Part shown: in pieces, positions 47,363 to 57,385 of the stretch
How positions within the stretch are numbered: position 1 is the stretch's first letter
Layout: every line of letters starts with the position of its first letter
Assembly: GCA_015075635.1 (NCBI GenBank)
Contig: JABTUA010000002.1
Coordinates: forward strand, 1,054,001-1,118,000
Reading direction: 5' to 3'
Length of the DNA: 64,000 nt
DNA from: Polyangiaceae bacterium
GTDB lineage: Bacteria > Myxococcota_A > Polyangia > Polyangiales > Polyangiaceae
Made by a program: the position numbers and the translations under genes
Notes under the pieces: generated by a model
Told to the model about the DNA's origin: nothing
Seen by the model: the letters and a program-made list of their open reading frames with translations, nothing else
The model's database searches: none

Positions 47363-49024
47363 GTGGCGCGCGCCATGACCTCGTCCCTCGTCTCGGAGCT
47401 CGACCGCATCCACAAGACCTTCGGCGCCAAGGCACGGCGCGAGAAGAAGCGCCTGCTTCGCGCCCTGTGCAGCGTGGACGCGCGCGACCTGCCGCGACTG
47501 TGTGGCCTGCTCGAGTTCCTGCGCGCCTACCCGGACGACGCCGAGGTGTTGGACCTCACCCGAGCGCTGATCTCCGGCCTCCGCGCCGGCGTCCGCGAAC
47601 AGCTCGCCGACACCGGCGTACCGGGCAGCGTCTGCCGCTACCCGTATTCGTACGCCGTGCTCCAACGCCTGTCGCGACGCTTTCCAGGTGCGCTCGAGAT
47701 CGACTGGGACGAGTTCGAGGACCAGGCGCGCCTCAGCGCGTTGCTCGACCTCTCGTTCACGGCTCCCGAGGGTGAAGCCAACGAGTACTGGCCCTACGCT
47801 TGGTCCGACTGGCTCGAGCGCACCGACTCGCGCCGCGGCAGCGATCTCGGTTTCTTCCTCAGGTTGCTCGAGACCTCGGGCCGCTCCGCCGTCGAGCAGG
47901 CCGCGCTGTTCGAGCTCTGCGACGTCCCGATCCGCTACGCGCTGAACCAGCCCGGCAGCGCGCGCGCGGAGATCGAGATCAGCGACCGGGCTCCGTGCTT
48001 CCAGGCCGAAGACCTGCCCAAGGAGCGCTTCGAGCTCCGCCCAGAGATCGAGAAGCCGCTCAGGCTGCCGCGCGCTCTGTCATGCCGGCGCGGCGAAGCG
48101 GTCCTCGACGCCTGCACGGCCGCCCTCTCGAGTCGCCTGTTGGAGATCCACCCGCTGATCTACGCCTCGCCGGACGACGTCCTCTTGGTGCCCTTCGAGC
48201 GCGGGGTGTCCATCGTGTTGGCCGGCGTCCTGCCCGAGCACCGAGCGCCGCTCGGCGCGAGCTACTTCTTCATGGTGCTGAAGAACGGGGTGCCCGCCGC
48301 TTACGGCCCGGCGGCGCCGCTGTTCGGCGCCTGCGAGCTCGGCATCAACGTGTTCCCCGAGTTTCGCGGCGGCGAGATCCGCTTCTTCTACGCCCAGTTC
48401 ATGCGGCTTCTGCACCACGCTTTCGGCGTCGAGCTGTTCTACCTGACTCGCTACGGCATGGGCGAAGACAACCCCGACGCCATCGCCAGCGGCGCGTTCT
48501 GGTTCTACCGCAAGCTCGGCTTCGTTCCGACGAACCCCAAGGTCGAGGCGCTCGCGCGACAAGAGGAGGCGCGCATGTCGCGGGAGCCGGGGCACCGCTC
48601 GGACAGGAAGACGCTCCGGCGGCTGTCGCGCACCGAGGCCGTGCTGGATCTCTCCGCGGGCCGGCGCCGCCCCTTCGACTTCGGCGCGCTGGGCCTGGCG
48701 GTGAGCCGATCCATCGCCGCGCGCCACGACGGCGACCGCAGCGCGGCGCTTCGGAAGGCGAGCGCCCGCGCGCGGAAGGCGCTCGACGTCCGCGACTTCG
48801 CGCGCTGGACGGACGACGAGCGCGCGTCCCTCGAGCGGCTCGCGCTCGTGCTCGACCTGGTACCGGATCTGCCAAGCTTCAGCCGCAGCGACAAGGCCGC
48901 CCTGATCCGTGTCATCCGGGGCAAGGGCAGCCCGAGCGAGGCGGAGGCGACGCGGCTCCTGGCCAGGCACGCGCGCTTCGAGACCGCGCTCCGGCAGGTG
49001 GCGATCGCCAGCGGCGAACGCTGA
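47363..49024 (+). CDS. Uncharacterised protein with GNAT-like region
   Basis: Encodes 553 residues from GTG 47363, chosen because GGGGAGAG lies seven bases upstream; ATG 47375 is possible. No signal peptide is present. Residues about 280-390 contain GVSIVLAGVLPEHRAPLG, ELGINVFPEFRGGEIRFFYA and ASGAFWFYRKLGFVPTNP; the last resembles the C-terminal segment of GNAT acetyltransferases (FYxKLGF). The flanking parts are helical and charged, with Lys/Arg-rich stretches near the end. I recall similar uncharacterised proteins but know of no function. It may act with the small protein that follows, 83 bp downstream. Confidence 0.75.
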   Translation: MARAMTSSLVSELDRIHKTFGAKARREKKRLLRALCSVDARDLPRLCGLLEFLRAYPDDAEVLDLTRALISGLRAGVREQLADTGVPGSVCRYPYSYAVLQRLSRRFPGALEIDWDEFEDQARLSALLDLSFTAPEGEANEYWPYAWSDWLERTDSRRGSDLGFFLRLLETSGRSAVEQAALFELCDVPIRYALNQPGSARAEIEISDRAPCFQAEDLPKERFELRPEIEKPLRLPRALSCRRGEAVLDACTAALSSRLLEIHPLIYASPDDVLLVPFERGVSIVLAGVLPEHRAPLGASYFFMVLKNGVPAAYGPAAPLFGACELGINVFPEFRGGEIRFFYAQFMRLLHHAFGVELFYLTRYGMGEDNPDAIASGAFWFYRKLGFVPTNPKVEALARQEEARMSREPGHRSDRKTLRRLSRTEAVLDLSAGRRRPFDFGALGLAVSRSIAARHDGDRSAALRKASARARKALDVRDFARWTDDERASLERLALVLDLVPDLPSFSRSDKAALIRVIRGKGSPSEAEATRLLARHARFETALRQVAIASGER

Positions 49025-49107
49025 CTTCGCCACCCGTCGGGAGGAGGAAATCCCGAAGATGCGCGCTGGCCCACGGCTTGCTCAGGGTGTCCGCCGGAGG
49101 ACGTCCC

Positions 49108-49428
49108 ATGCACGACGATCTCGATATCGAGGCTCTCGAACGCTTGTTTCGCGACGCGCCGGCTCGCCGCGAGCTCTTGTGGCTCCGGGCCATGAGCAAG
49201 GGTGACCGCGACATGGCTCGCGAGCTCGAAGCTCTCGACTCGGGCCTGCGCAGGCGGCTCGCCCCAATCGTGTCGCGGCACTGGCACGAGCGACGCGCCG
49301 CGGGACCACGCTCGAAGGCCGAGGCGGAGCTGTACGATGCGGTCTACGACGAGCGCTCGGACCATCACCTGGCGCGCTTCGGCGGACGCGCCTGTTTCTG
49401 CGGGGATTGCCGGTGGAAGGCCGGCTGA
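49108..49428 (+). CDS. Small protein with C-terminal CxCxxC
   Basis: Encodes 106 residues; ATG 49108 has GGAGGA eight bases upstream, which supports a real gene. The sequence is helical and charged (DIEALERLFRDAPARRELLW) and ends with GRACFCGDCRWKAG, a C-x-C-x-x-C cluster that could bind a metal. No signal peptide. Family not recognised. Confidence 0.65.
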   Translation: MHDDLDIEALERLFRDAPARRELLWLRAMSKGDRDMARELEALDSGLRRRLAPIVSRHWHERRAAGPRSKAEAELYDAVYDERSDHHLARFGGRACFCGDCRWKAG

Positions 49429-49463
49429 AGGCCCCGGGCACGGTTCCACGGATACTTGGGTAT

Positions 49464-49676
49464 GTGGCCCAGATCACCTTCTACGTTCCCGACGAGATCG
49501 CGCGGCGCCTGAGGCGCGACGCGAAGCGCGCTGGCAAGCGTCGCCGGGCTGGCAAGCCGATTGGTGCCAACGACATGCTCATCGCGGCGACGACCCTGGC
49601 GCACCGCGCGACGCTGGTGACCCGGGACGGCGACGACTTCCTGCGGGTCCCGGGGCTGCGCGTCGAGATCTGGTAG
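49464..49676 (+). pseudogene. Fused remnant of a VapB antitoxin and VapC toxin
   Basis: The 70-codon frame begins at GTG 49464 with VAQITFYVPDEIARRLRRDA, the N-terminal ribbon-helix-helix strand and helix of a VapB/CopG-type antitoxin. After about ten residues it changes to GANDMLIAATTLAHRATLVT followed by RDGDDFLRVPGLRVEIW, the C-terminal third of a PIN-domain VapC ribonuclease, including two of its acidic residues. The antitoxin C-terminus and the toxin N-terminus, with the first catalytic Asp and the Glu, are missing. An in-frame deletion joining the two genes explains this best. The product cannot be an active toxin. Confidence 0.75.
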
Positions 49677-49685
49677 CCTCTGCCC

Positions 49686-51524
49686 GTGCTCGGCAGCTAC
49701 GTCGGACAGGTCGTGGGCCTCCGCTTCGGCGAGTTCCTGGGCCGGCAGATCGCCCTCGGCGCCTGCCGCGACGACGGCGACGACGGCGACATCGACAAGC
49801 GCCCGTTTCGCGCCACGCTCGCCTCGAGCCGGCTGCCGGAGCGCGTGGACCTCCGCCCCTGGATGACGCCGGTCGAGGAGCAGGGCTCCATCGGCAGCTG
49901 CACGGCCAACGCCCTGGTCGCGGCGCTCGAGTACTTGGTCTTCCGCGAGCGCGGGCAGCACGTGGATCTGTCGCGGCTGTTCGTCTACTTCAACCAGCGG
50001 CTCTGGGACGACCGCGTGCGGGAGGACACCGGCGCCTCGCTGGTGAGCGGCATCCGCGTGCTGTCCCGGGTGGGGGTGCCGCGCGAGGCGAGTTGGCCCT
50101 ACCAGAAGGACCTGTTCGCGGTGCAGCCGCCGGAGCCGGTGTTTCGGGAGGCGAGTCAGCATCGCGCCGTCGACTGGTGGAGCGTGCCGGTGGACGGCGA
50201 CGCGATGCGCGGCTGCCTAGCGGCGGGGTTTCCCGTCGCGTTCGGCACCCGCGTCACCGAGTCGTTCGTGAAGACGCCGCCGAGCGGCATGTGCGGCATG
50301 CCAGCCGGCGCGGACGACCCACGGCACGGCCGGCACGCGCTCCTCTTGGTGGGCTACGACGACGCGCGGCGCGTGTTCGTCGTGAAGAACTCGTGGGGCG
50401 ACGACTGGGGCGATCGCGGCTACGTGTACATGCCCTACGACTACGTGCTCGACCCGCGCCTGACGCAGAGCGGCTGGGCGATCCGGCTCACCACCCGCGA
50501 CGCCTTCGACCCGCACCAAGCACCGGCGGTGAACGCCGTTGCGGTTCCGCGGGCGCCCCCGGAGGGTGCCGGCGCGACGCGCACCGTGGCGACGGTGGCC
50601 AACGTCGGCGCGCAGATCGCGGTCGGCGCCCTCACCGGCAGCGGCTTGCTCGGCGGGTTGGCGGGCGGCTTGCTCGCCGGGCTCACGCCGGGCGTGGCGC
50701 GCGTGGTGCGGGGGCGCGACCGGGGCGCCTTCGTCGATCGCGATCGCAGCGAGGAGATCCTGGCGATGCTGCGCGGGCCGGGCACGACGCAACACCGAGA
50801 GCGCCTGCCCTGGGACGACGGCTTCGACGAGGAAGCCGCCGGCTTGGCCGGCACGGCCGCTGCCGCTGTCGCCGTGGCCGCGGTTGCCGTGGCGCCGCGA
50901 CCGCAACCGACCGCTCCGGCTGCCGCGCCGCGACCGCCGCCTTCTGCGCCGGCGGCCCCGCCGGCACCGAGCGTCGATCTCGTCGCCCGCTTGCCGAACC
51001 GCATCGCAGAGGTGTGGCGCGAGCAGGGCGGCCGCACGGGCTCGCTCGGCGCGCCCATCTCCGAGCCGGTGCGCATGCACGATAGCGGCTGGGGCGGGAG
51101 CGTGGTGCGCTTCGAGAAGGGCGGCGTCTTCGTCTGGGATGCGCCACCCGACGCCCCGCCTGCGCGTCCGTTCGTGCTCTCCGCGAGCGAGCGCGCCTTC
51201 TCTCGCTGGGTCGAGCTCGGTCAGGGGCGCTCGCCGCTCGGCTGGCCCAGCGCGCCGGTGCAGGTCGCTGCCGACGGCTCCACCCGCCTGCTCTGGTGCA
51301 CCCGGGGCGTGCTCTTCGACCGCGGGCCGAACGGCGTTTTCGCGCTCTTCGGCTCGCTCTTCGCGCACTGGCAGTCGCTGGGTGGGCTCGCCAGCGACCT
51401 CGGTCATCCGGTCGCCGATCAGAGCGTGCCGGACGACCCGCGCGAGCCGGAGACCATTCGCTTCGAGCGCGGAGCGCTGTGCTGGACCGCCGCGCGCGGG
51501 GCGTGGCGCGAGCCGCTCACCTGA
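49686..51524 (+). CDS. Papain-like (C1) peptidase with LGFP repeats
   Basis: Encodes 612 residues from GTG 49686. Residues about 50-275 form a C1-type domain: VEEQGSIGSCTANALVAALE holds the oxyanion Gln and nucleophile C72, GRHALLLVGYDD the catalytic His (about 217), and VKNSWGDDWGDRGYVYMP the Asn (about 235). A Gly/Ala hydrophobic stretch (about 312-337) and an Ala/Val-Pro linker (about 393-440) follow. The C-terminal part (about 440-600) contains LGFP-type repeats (GSLGAPISEPVRM, SPLGWPSAPVQ, SDLGHPVADQ), known from cell-wall-associated proteins of actinobacteria. No signal peptide or propeptide is seen. The gene overlaps the 3' end of fhs by 8 bp. Confidence 0.87.
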   Translation: MLGSYVGQVVGLRFGEFLGRQIALGACRDDGDDGDIDKRPFRATLASSRLPERVDLRPWMTPVEEQGSIGSCTANALVAALEYLVFRERGQHVDLSRLFVYFNQRLWDDRVREDTGASLVSGIRVLSRVGVPREASWPYQKDLFAVQPPEPVFREASQHRAVDWWSVPVDGDAMRGCLAAGFPVAFGTRVTESFVKTPPSGMCGMPAGADDPRHGRHALLLVGYDDARRVFVVKNSWGDDWGDRGYVYMPYDYVLDPRLTQSGWAIRLTTRDAFDPHQAPAVNAVAVPRAPPEGAGATRTVATVANVGAQIAVGALTGSGLLGGLAGGLLAGLTPGVARVVRGRDRGAFVDRDRSEEILAMLRGPGTTQHRERLPWDDGFDEEAAGLAGTAAAAVAVAAVAVAPRPQPTAPAAAPRPPPSAPAAPPAPSVDLVARLPNRIAEVWREQGGRTGSLGAPISEPVRMHDSGWGGSVVRFEKGGVFVWDAPPDAPPARPFVLSASERAFSRWVELGQGRSPLGWPSAPVQVAADGSTRLLWCTRGVLFDRGPNGVFALFGSLFAHWQSLGGLASDLGHPVADQSVPDDPREPETIRFERGALCWTAARGAWREPLT

Positions 51525-53187
51525 GACCGACGATGCGCCCGTCCACCACGTCGATGTTCTCCGAGGCGGGGTGCTTGGGCAGACCAGGCATACGCATGAT
51601 GTCGCCGGTGAGCACCACCAGGAAACCCGCTCCGGAGTTGATCTGGATGTTGCGGACCGTGACCTCGAAGTCGGTGGGCCGACCGCGGCGGTTCGGGTCG
51701 TCGGAGAGCGAGTTCTGGGTCTTGGCCATGCACACGGGCAGCCCCGCGTAGCCGAGGCGCTCGACGTCCTCCAGGTCGCGCTTCGCGGCCGCCGTAAGCT
51801 CGACGTCGTTGGCGCCGTAGATGCGCTGGCAGATGGTGCGGATCTTGTCCACCACCGGCGAGCTCCAGTCGTAGAGCGGCTTGAACGGTTTGGGCGTCGC
51901 CTCGGCGTGCTTGATCAGCGCCTTGGCCAGATCGAGCGCCCCCTCGCCCCCGCGCGCGTGGTGGTCGCTGAGCGCGAAGGGCACGCCAGCCTTCTCGCAG
52001 AAGCGCCGGACGACGGCGATCTCCTCGTCCGAGTCGGCGCCAAACCGGTTCAGCGCCACCACCGGTGACTCGCCGAAGCAGCGGATGTTCTCGATGTGCT
52101 TCTCCAGGTTCGGCAGGCCCGCCTCGACCGCGGCCACGTTCTTTCCGGCGAGGTCGTCCTTCTTCACGCCGCCGTGCATCTTCAGGGCGCGGACCGTGGC
52201 GACCAGCACCACGGCGGCCGTGTCCAGACCGGCCCCGGCGCACTTGATGTCGAAGAACTTCTCCGCGCCCAGATCGAAGCCGAAGCCCGCTTCGGTGACG
52301 GTCCAGTCGGCGAAGTGCATGGCCATGCGCGTGGCGAGCACGCTGTTGCAGCCGTGGGCGATGTTGGCGAAAGGCCCGCCGTGGACGAAGCAAGGCGTGC
52401 CTTCCAGAGTCTGCACCAGGTTGGGCATCAGGGCGTCCTTCAGCAGCGCGAGCACGGCGCCGGTGGCCTTGAGCTCCCCGGCGGTCACCGGCTTGCCCTC
52501 GAAGGTGAAGGCCACCAGCGTGCGATCGATGCGGCGGCGCAGGTCGTCGTAGCCGTCGGCGAGGCACAACATGGCCATGACCTCGGAGGCCGCGGTGATG
52601 TCGAAGCCGGTCTCGCGCGGCACGCCCTGCATCACACCGCCCAGGCCGATGATGACGTTGCGCAGCGCGCGGTCGTTCATGTCGATGACCCGGCGCCACA
52701 GCACGCGGCGCGGGTTGATCTGCACTCCGGACGAGAAGTGGATGTGATTGTCGAGCACCGCCGCCAAGAGGTTGTGCGCAGCCGTGATGGCGTGGAAGTC
52801 GCCAGTGAAGTGCAGGTTGATGGAGTCGGCCGGCATCACCTGGCTGTAGCCACCGCCGGTCGCGCCGCCCTTGACGCCCATGCACGGCCCGAGCGAGGGC
52901 TCGCGCAGCGCCAGGCAGACCGACTCGCCGAGCTTCGACAGCGCCTGTCCGAGCCCGATGGTCGTGGTGGTCTTGCCTTCTCCGGCCGGGGTCGGCGTGA
53001 TGGCCGAGACCAGCACCAGCTTGGGCGGACGCGTGCGCCGGCGCGGCTCGTTCAGCACGGAGAGCTCGACCTTCGCCTTGTCGCGGCCGTAGGGGATCAG
53101 GCGTTCGTGGGAGATGCCGAGCCGGTCGGCGATCTCGGCGATGGGTCGCGGCGTGACCGAGCGAGCAATCTCTGCGTCCGTCTTCAT
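51517..53187 (-). CDS. fhs: Formate-tetrahydrofolate ligase
   Basis: Encodes 556 residues, the usual length. It contains AITPTPAGEGKTTTTIGLGQ (ATP site), REPSLGPCMGVKGGATGGG, NLHFTGDFHAITAAHNLLAA, EAGFGFDLGAEKF and the C-terminal NSGAGFLVVLTGDIMRMPGL. It makes 10-formyl-THF from formate, THF and ATP in cytoplasmic one-carbon metabolism. ATG 53187 was chosen because the family begins close to this point. It is divergent from the thiolase gene across 67 bp. Confidence 0.97.
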   Translation of the reverse strand: MKTDAEIARSVTPRPIAEIADRLGISHERLIPYGRDKAKVELSVLNEPRRRTRPPKLVLVSAITPTPAGEGKTTTTIGLGQALSKLGESVCLALREPSLGPCMGVKGGATGGGYSQVMPADSINLHFTGDFHAITAAHNLLAAVLDNHIHFSSGVQINPRRVLWRRVIDMNDRALRNVIIGLGGVMQGVPRETGFDITAASEVMAMLCLADGYDDLRRRIDRTLVAFTFEGKPVTAGELKATGAVLALLKDALMPNLVQTLEGTPCFVHGGPFANIAHGCNSVLATRMAMHFADWTVTEAGFGFDLGAEKFFDIKCAGAGLDTAAVVLVATVRALKMHGGVKKDDLAGKNVAAVEAGLPNLEKHIENIRCFGESPVVALNRFGADSDEEIAVVRRFCEKAGVPFALSDHHARGGEGALDLAKALIKHAEATPKPFKPLYDWSSPVVDKIRTICQRIYGANDVELTAAAKRDLEDVERLGYAGLPVCMAKTQNSLSDDPNRRGRPTDFEVTVRNIQINSGAGFLVVLTGDIMRMPGLPKHPASENIDVVDGRIVGLR

Positions 53188-53254
53188 TCCGGCGATGATA
53201 CCGCGCTTGCTCGCCGTATTGCGCCGGCGTAAGCGTGGCCCTAGAGGTTTCACC

Positions 53255-54418
<1,164 letters not shown>

Positions 54419-54419
54419 C

Positions 54420-55058
54420 TCAACTCCCGCAGGCGCTGGCGCAGCTCACCGAAATGCAGCTCAGGTAGCCGGTGAAGCTCGTCTTGCCGGCGGCGTAGGC
54501 CGGACAGGCGGTGTCCGCGCAGGCGAGCAGATCACCCAGCGTCTGCGCCGACTGGCACTCCGGTGCCATCGACAGGCAGTTCATCAGGCCGCCGCAATTC
54601 GCGTCGTAAGCGCAGGCTTCGGCCTCCTTGCAGCACTGACTACCGATGCAAGCGTCGCAGGTCGGATCGCCGACCTGGACCGAGCAGGTCGCGCCGCCGC
54701 TGCCCGCGTAACCGCCGGTCGCCCCCGTGGCGCCATAGCCGCCCGTGGCGCCGCTGCCACCCGTAGCGCCACTCCCACCCATCGCGCCGCTTCCACCCGT
54801 CGCGCCGTAGCCGCCGCTCCCTCCGGATGCGCTTCCTCCGCTGCCGCTGGCGCAGATGGCCTGGCACTTCGCGAGCGTCGAGCCCGAGCACAAGCACATC
54901 TCCGTGCAGGTCGAGCAGACCCCGCAGGTCGGCGCCTGACACGAGCCGATCGCGGCACCTCCCGCGCCGACAGTCAGGTCGTTCACCGGCTCGGCGCACG
55001 CGCCCAGAGCACACAACAGCACCAGCAAGGTCGCGCGAGGCAGACCACTCCCGATCAT
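54420..55058 (-). CDS. Cys-rich lipoprotein with Gly-Ala-Thr repeat linker
   Basis: Encodes 212 residues; AGGAG stands upstream of ATG 55058. The signal MIGSGLPRATLLVLLCALGAC ends in a lipobox. Two cysteine clusters (CQAPTCGVCSTCTEMCLC near 40-58, and TCDACIGSQCCKEAEAC near 135-150 with further Cys to the end) flank a linker of GGSGATGG and GGYGATGG repeats (about 75-120). The C-terminal cysteine pattern resembles that of many small myxobacterial secreted proteins. Function unknown. It is convergent with the thiolase gene. Confidence 0.8.
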   Translation of the reverse strand: MIGSGLPRATLLVLLCALGACAEPVNDLTVGAGGAAIGSCQAPTCGVCSTCTEMCLCSGSTLAKCQAICASGSGGSASGGSGGYGATGGSGAMGGSGATGGSGATGGYGATGATGGYAGSGGATCSVQVGDPTCDACIGSQCCKEAEACAYDANCGGLMNCLSMAPECQSAQTLGDLLACADTACPAYAAGKTSFTGYLSCISVSCASACGS

Positions 55059-55370
55059 CCGAAGCTCCTTTCGCCGGACGCATGACGGCGACTCACGCTC
55101 GCCCGCGCCTCCGGATCCCCGTGTTCGGCGGTCTCCGATGCGCCCACCTTGGGGTGCATTCACGGAGCTTTGCTCACATTGGCGCCGGAAATGCGGGCCG
55201 CCCGGCCGGGGTCGCACGAATTGCCGTCCTGGCCCAGGGAACGCTCCGAGGCCCGCGCCGACAACCTCAATGATCTCCGGCTCCGGAGGGCGCAAGTGGA
55301 TCCATGGCACGACGGATGCACCCCTTCGAGACAACCCAGGTCACCCATCCCCGAGTCAGGAGGGACCGTC
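55059..55370. other. 312-bp divergent intergenic region
   Basis: No convincing coding frame is seen. It should hold the promoter of the leftward lipoprotein gene and that of the rightward small envelope protein. The only element I can point to is the sigma-54-like site at 55305-55320. An AGGAGGG ribosome-binding site at the right end belongs to the gene at 55371. Confidence 0.5.
55305..55320 (+). promoter_or_regulatory. Candidate sigma-54 promoter
   Basis: TGGCAC, five bases, then ATGCA matches the -24/-12 consensus TGGCACN5TTGCA with one mismatch and the correct GG-to-GC spacing. The transcription start would lie near 55332, about 40 bp before ATG 55371. Enhancer-dependent promoters are common in myxobacteria. 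One such match in GC-rich DNA can be chance. Confidence 0.35.
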
Positions 55371-55781
55371 ATGTACTCAATCGCAGCCATCAAGGCCGCA
55401 GTGGCGATCGCTTCGCTCGCGCTCGGCGCGGGCGCGGTCGCAGTCACGGTCGGCATCCAGAAGAACCCGCTCCTCTTCACCAGCTCGGAGCCTCGCGTGG
55501 TCGAGGTGCCGTACGTGCCTCGACAGATCCCGGCCGTGCCGCCGCCGGTCGCAGTGGTGAGCATCCCCGAGGTGGAGATCGCCGCCGCACCGCAGAAGTT
55601 CGAGACCAAGGCGGTCGTGAAACGCTTCGCCGCACCGAAGCCGGCGAAGGCTCCGGTTCCCAGGGTCGAGGTCATCGACCCGACCAAGGACCGCGTGATC
55701 CCGGCGCCGTGCAACGACGGCGAGTACCGCAAGCTCGACGAGCGCCAAGGCGTGCGCCTGATGTGTCCCGGCAGCCTCTGA
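55371..55781 (+). CDS. Small envelope protein, unknown function
   Basis: Encodes 136 residues with a strong AGGAGG ribosome-binding site. A hydrophobic N-terminal helix (about 5-27, IKAAVAIASLALGAGAVAVT) acts as anchor or uncleaved signal. The remainder is Pro/Val/Ala-rich and basic (EVPYVPRQIPAVPPPVAVVS, KRFAAPKPAKAPVPRVEVID) and ends with CNDGEYRKLDERQGVRLMCP, whose two Cys may pair. Family not recognised. Confidence 0.75.
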   Translation: MYSIAAIKAAVAIASLALGAGAVAVTVGIQKNPLLFTSSEPRVVEVPYVPRQIPAVPPPVAVVSIPEVEIAAAPQKFETKAVVKRFAAPKPAKAPVPRVEVIDPTKDRVIPAPCNDGEYRKLDERQGVRLMCPGSL

Positions 55782-55894
55782 GCCTGGGTGAGCGTCTCCA
55801 CGTCGCCCGCGCCTCCCGCGTCTCTCCCGCGGGCGGCGTGGAGGACGAGCTCGCCCGAGCCTTGACGCATTGGTCGGATGTCCTATGGTTTCGT

Positions 55895-56251
55895 GTGTTT
55901 CGGCTGGCCGCCCTCTTCCACCTGTTCGCGCTCGTGCTGCTGTGCGTGGGGTCGGGGAGAGCGAGCGTCGTCTCCGAGCGTGAGCTGATCGCGGCGCGTT
56001 CCGCGACGCCGGAGCTCGCGCTGCAGTGTACGACGGCCCGGGCGCCGCTTCGCCTTCGGCTCGACGAGCGGCTCGGCCCGTTCCAGCTGCCCGCGCCGAG
56101 CTCCGTGGAGCTGCTTTCGCTGCACGACCCTGCGCGGGTCGTCGTCCTCGGAGTAGCCCCCGAGAGTCCATCCCGCCTCGTCGATCACCGCGCGCTGATC
56201 CGCCAGCTCCGTCGTTCCCAGCACCGCCCGCCAGCTCACGCGGACGCCTGA
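55895..56251 (+). CDS. Possible small secreted protein
   Basis: The frame from GTG 55895 encodes 118 residues with strongly GC-ending codons, which supports coding. It starts with a signal-like segment (VFRLAALFHLFALVLLCVGS) and continues with a polar region (RLDERLGPFQLPAPSSVELL). In-frame TTG 55862 and GTG 55838 are alternative starts. There is no clear ribosome-binding site and no recognised family; a competing frame on the minus strand looks less like a protein. Confidence 0.5.
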   Translation: MFRLAALFHLFALVLLCVGSGRASVVSERELIAARSATPELALQCTTARAPLRLRLDERLGPFQLPAPSSVELLSLHDPARVVVLGVAPESPSRLVDHRALIRQLRRSQHRPPAHADA

Positions 56252-56412
56252 CGCTCGACCGACCAAGCCTCCCGACGGGACCAGGCTCGCTGCTGGTCTC
56301 GGCGCGCGCTTCGCCGTCCGGCGGAGTGCCCAACGACCGGTGTGATGACCCTGGAGCGTGTCACGCCGCCGGACCACCTCCCCAATCTGCCACCAACGAG
56401 TGAGCTCTCCCA

Positions 56413-57369
56413 ATGACCGATCGCAGTCAGCACCAGACGACACACCACCAGCAGTCCCTACCCGCACCCGACGCCCTCCGCTCGTTGCTCGTCCCGCTCG
56501 ACCTGTCCGCGAACGCAGACCGCGTGGCAGGCCGCGCCGCGCTCTTGCCGCTGGCTCGAAGCGCAGAGCTGACGCTCCTGCACGTCATGCCCAAGGGCTT
56601 GCCGCCAGCCTCCGCGCGCAAGGCGAAGGCGCTGGCTCACGAGGCGCTCGGCTCCACCGCGCGACGGCTCGAGCAGGCGTTGCCCAGGAGCCTCCGCATC
56701 CAAACCGTGACGACGAGCGGCAGCCCTGCGGTCGAGATCGCCCGCTACGCCGACGCTTCCGGCGCCGAGCTGACCGTGATGGGCCGCGGAGGTAGCCGAG
56801 CGCTGCGCGACGTCTTCCTCGGCTCGACGGCAGAACGCGCCATCCAACGTGGAAAGGTCCCGGTGTTGGTGGTCCGACTGCCCGTGGAGGCTCCGTATCG
56901 GCGGCCTGCGCTCGCGCTGACCCTGGACCCCGCCGTCCCGCACGCGCTCACTTGGCTGTTGCGGCTGATCCCTCCGCCACGGACTCGCGTGGAGGTGATC
57001 CACGCCTTCGACGTCCCCTTCGAGGGGTTGACCGACCTCACCCTGGACGACGCCGAGGAGGGCCGCAAACGCCATGGCGAGCGCGTCGAGCGCGAGCTGG
57101 TGAGCGTGCTCCAGAGCGCGCTCGCCCGGGCCGGCGTCCCGCCCGCGGGCACGCCCACCTGGCGGACACACGTGCGGCACGGCGATCTGAAGACGGTCGT
57201 CGTGAGGACGGTCGAGAAGACCAACCCCGACCTGTTGGTGCTCGGCGCAGAGTGCTACTCGGGCATCACCCGCGCATTCTTCGGGATGACCGCCGGCGAC
57301 GTGCTGCGTGAGGTCTCCTGCGACGTGCTGGTGGTCCCACCCTCCGAGCCGGGATCTCGGACGAGCTGA
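56413..57369 (+). CDS. Universal stress protein, two UspA domains
   Basis: Encodes 318 residues. Domain 1 (about 22-160) has LRSLLVPLDLSANADRVAGR and the nucleotide-binding motif GRGGSRALRDVFLGSTAERA (G-2x-G-9x-G-S/T). Domain 2 (about 165-310) has LLVLGAECYSGITRAFFGMT, where the motif is degenerate, so only domain 1 probably binds ATP. It is a cytoplasmic stress protein. Its stop is 16 bp from the antiporter gene, so the two form an operon; Usp proteins often regulate ion transporters. Confidence 0.93.
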   Translation: MTDRSQHQTTHHQQSLPAPDALRSLLVPLDLSANADRVAGRAALLPLARSAELTLLHVMPKGLPPASARKAKALAHEALGSTARRLEQALPRSLRIQTVTTSGSPAVEIARYADASGAELTVMGRGGSRALRDVFLGSTAERAIQRGKVPVLVVRLPVEAPYRRPALALTLDPAVPHALTWLLRLIPPPRTRVEVIHAFDVPFEGLTDLTLDDAEEGRKRHGERVERELVSVLQSALARAGVPPAGTPTWRTHVRHGDLKTVVVRTVEKTNPDLLVLGAECYSGITRAFFGMTAGDVLREVSCDVLVVPPSEPGSRTS

Positions 57370-57385
57370 GCGAGAGGGCAGCATC

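Noticed and set aside
55883..56467. 194-codon minus-strand frame opposite the small secreted protein candidate
   Set aside because: No signal, fold-like pattern or ribosome-binding site; the plus-strand frame has better codon bias and a plausible signal segment.
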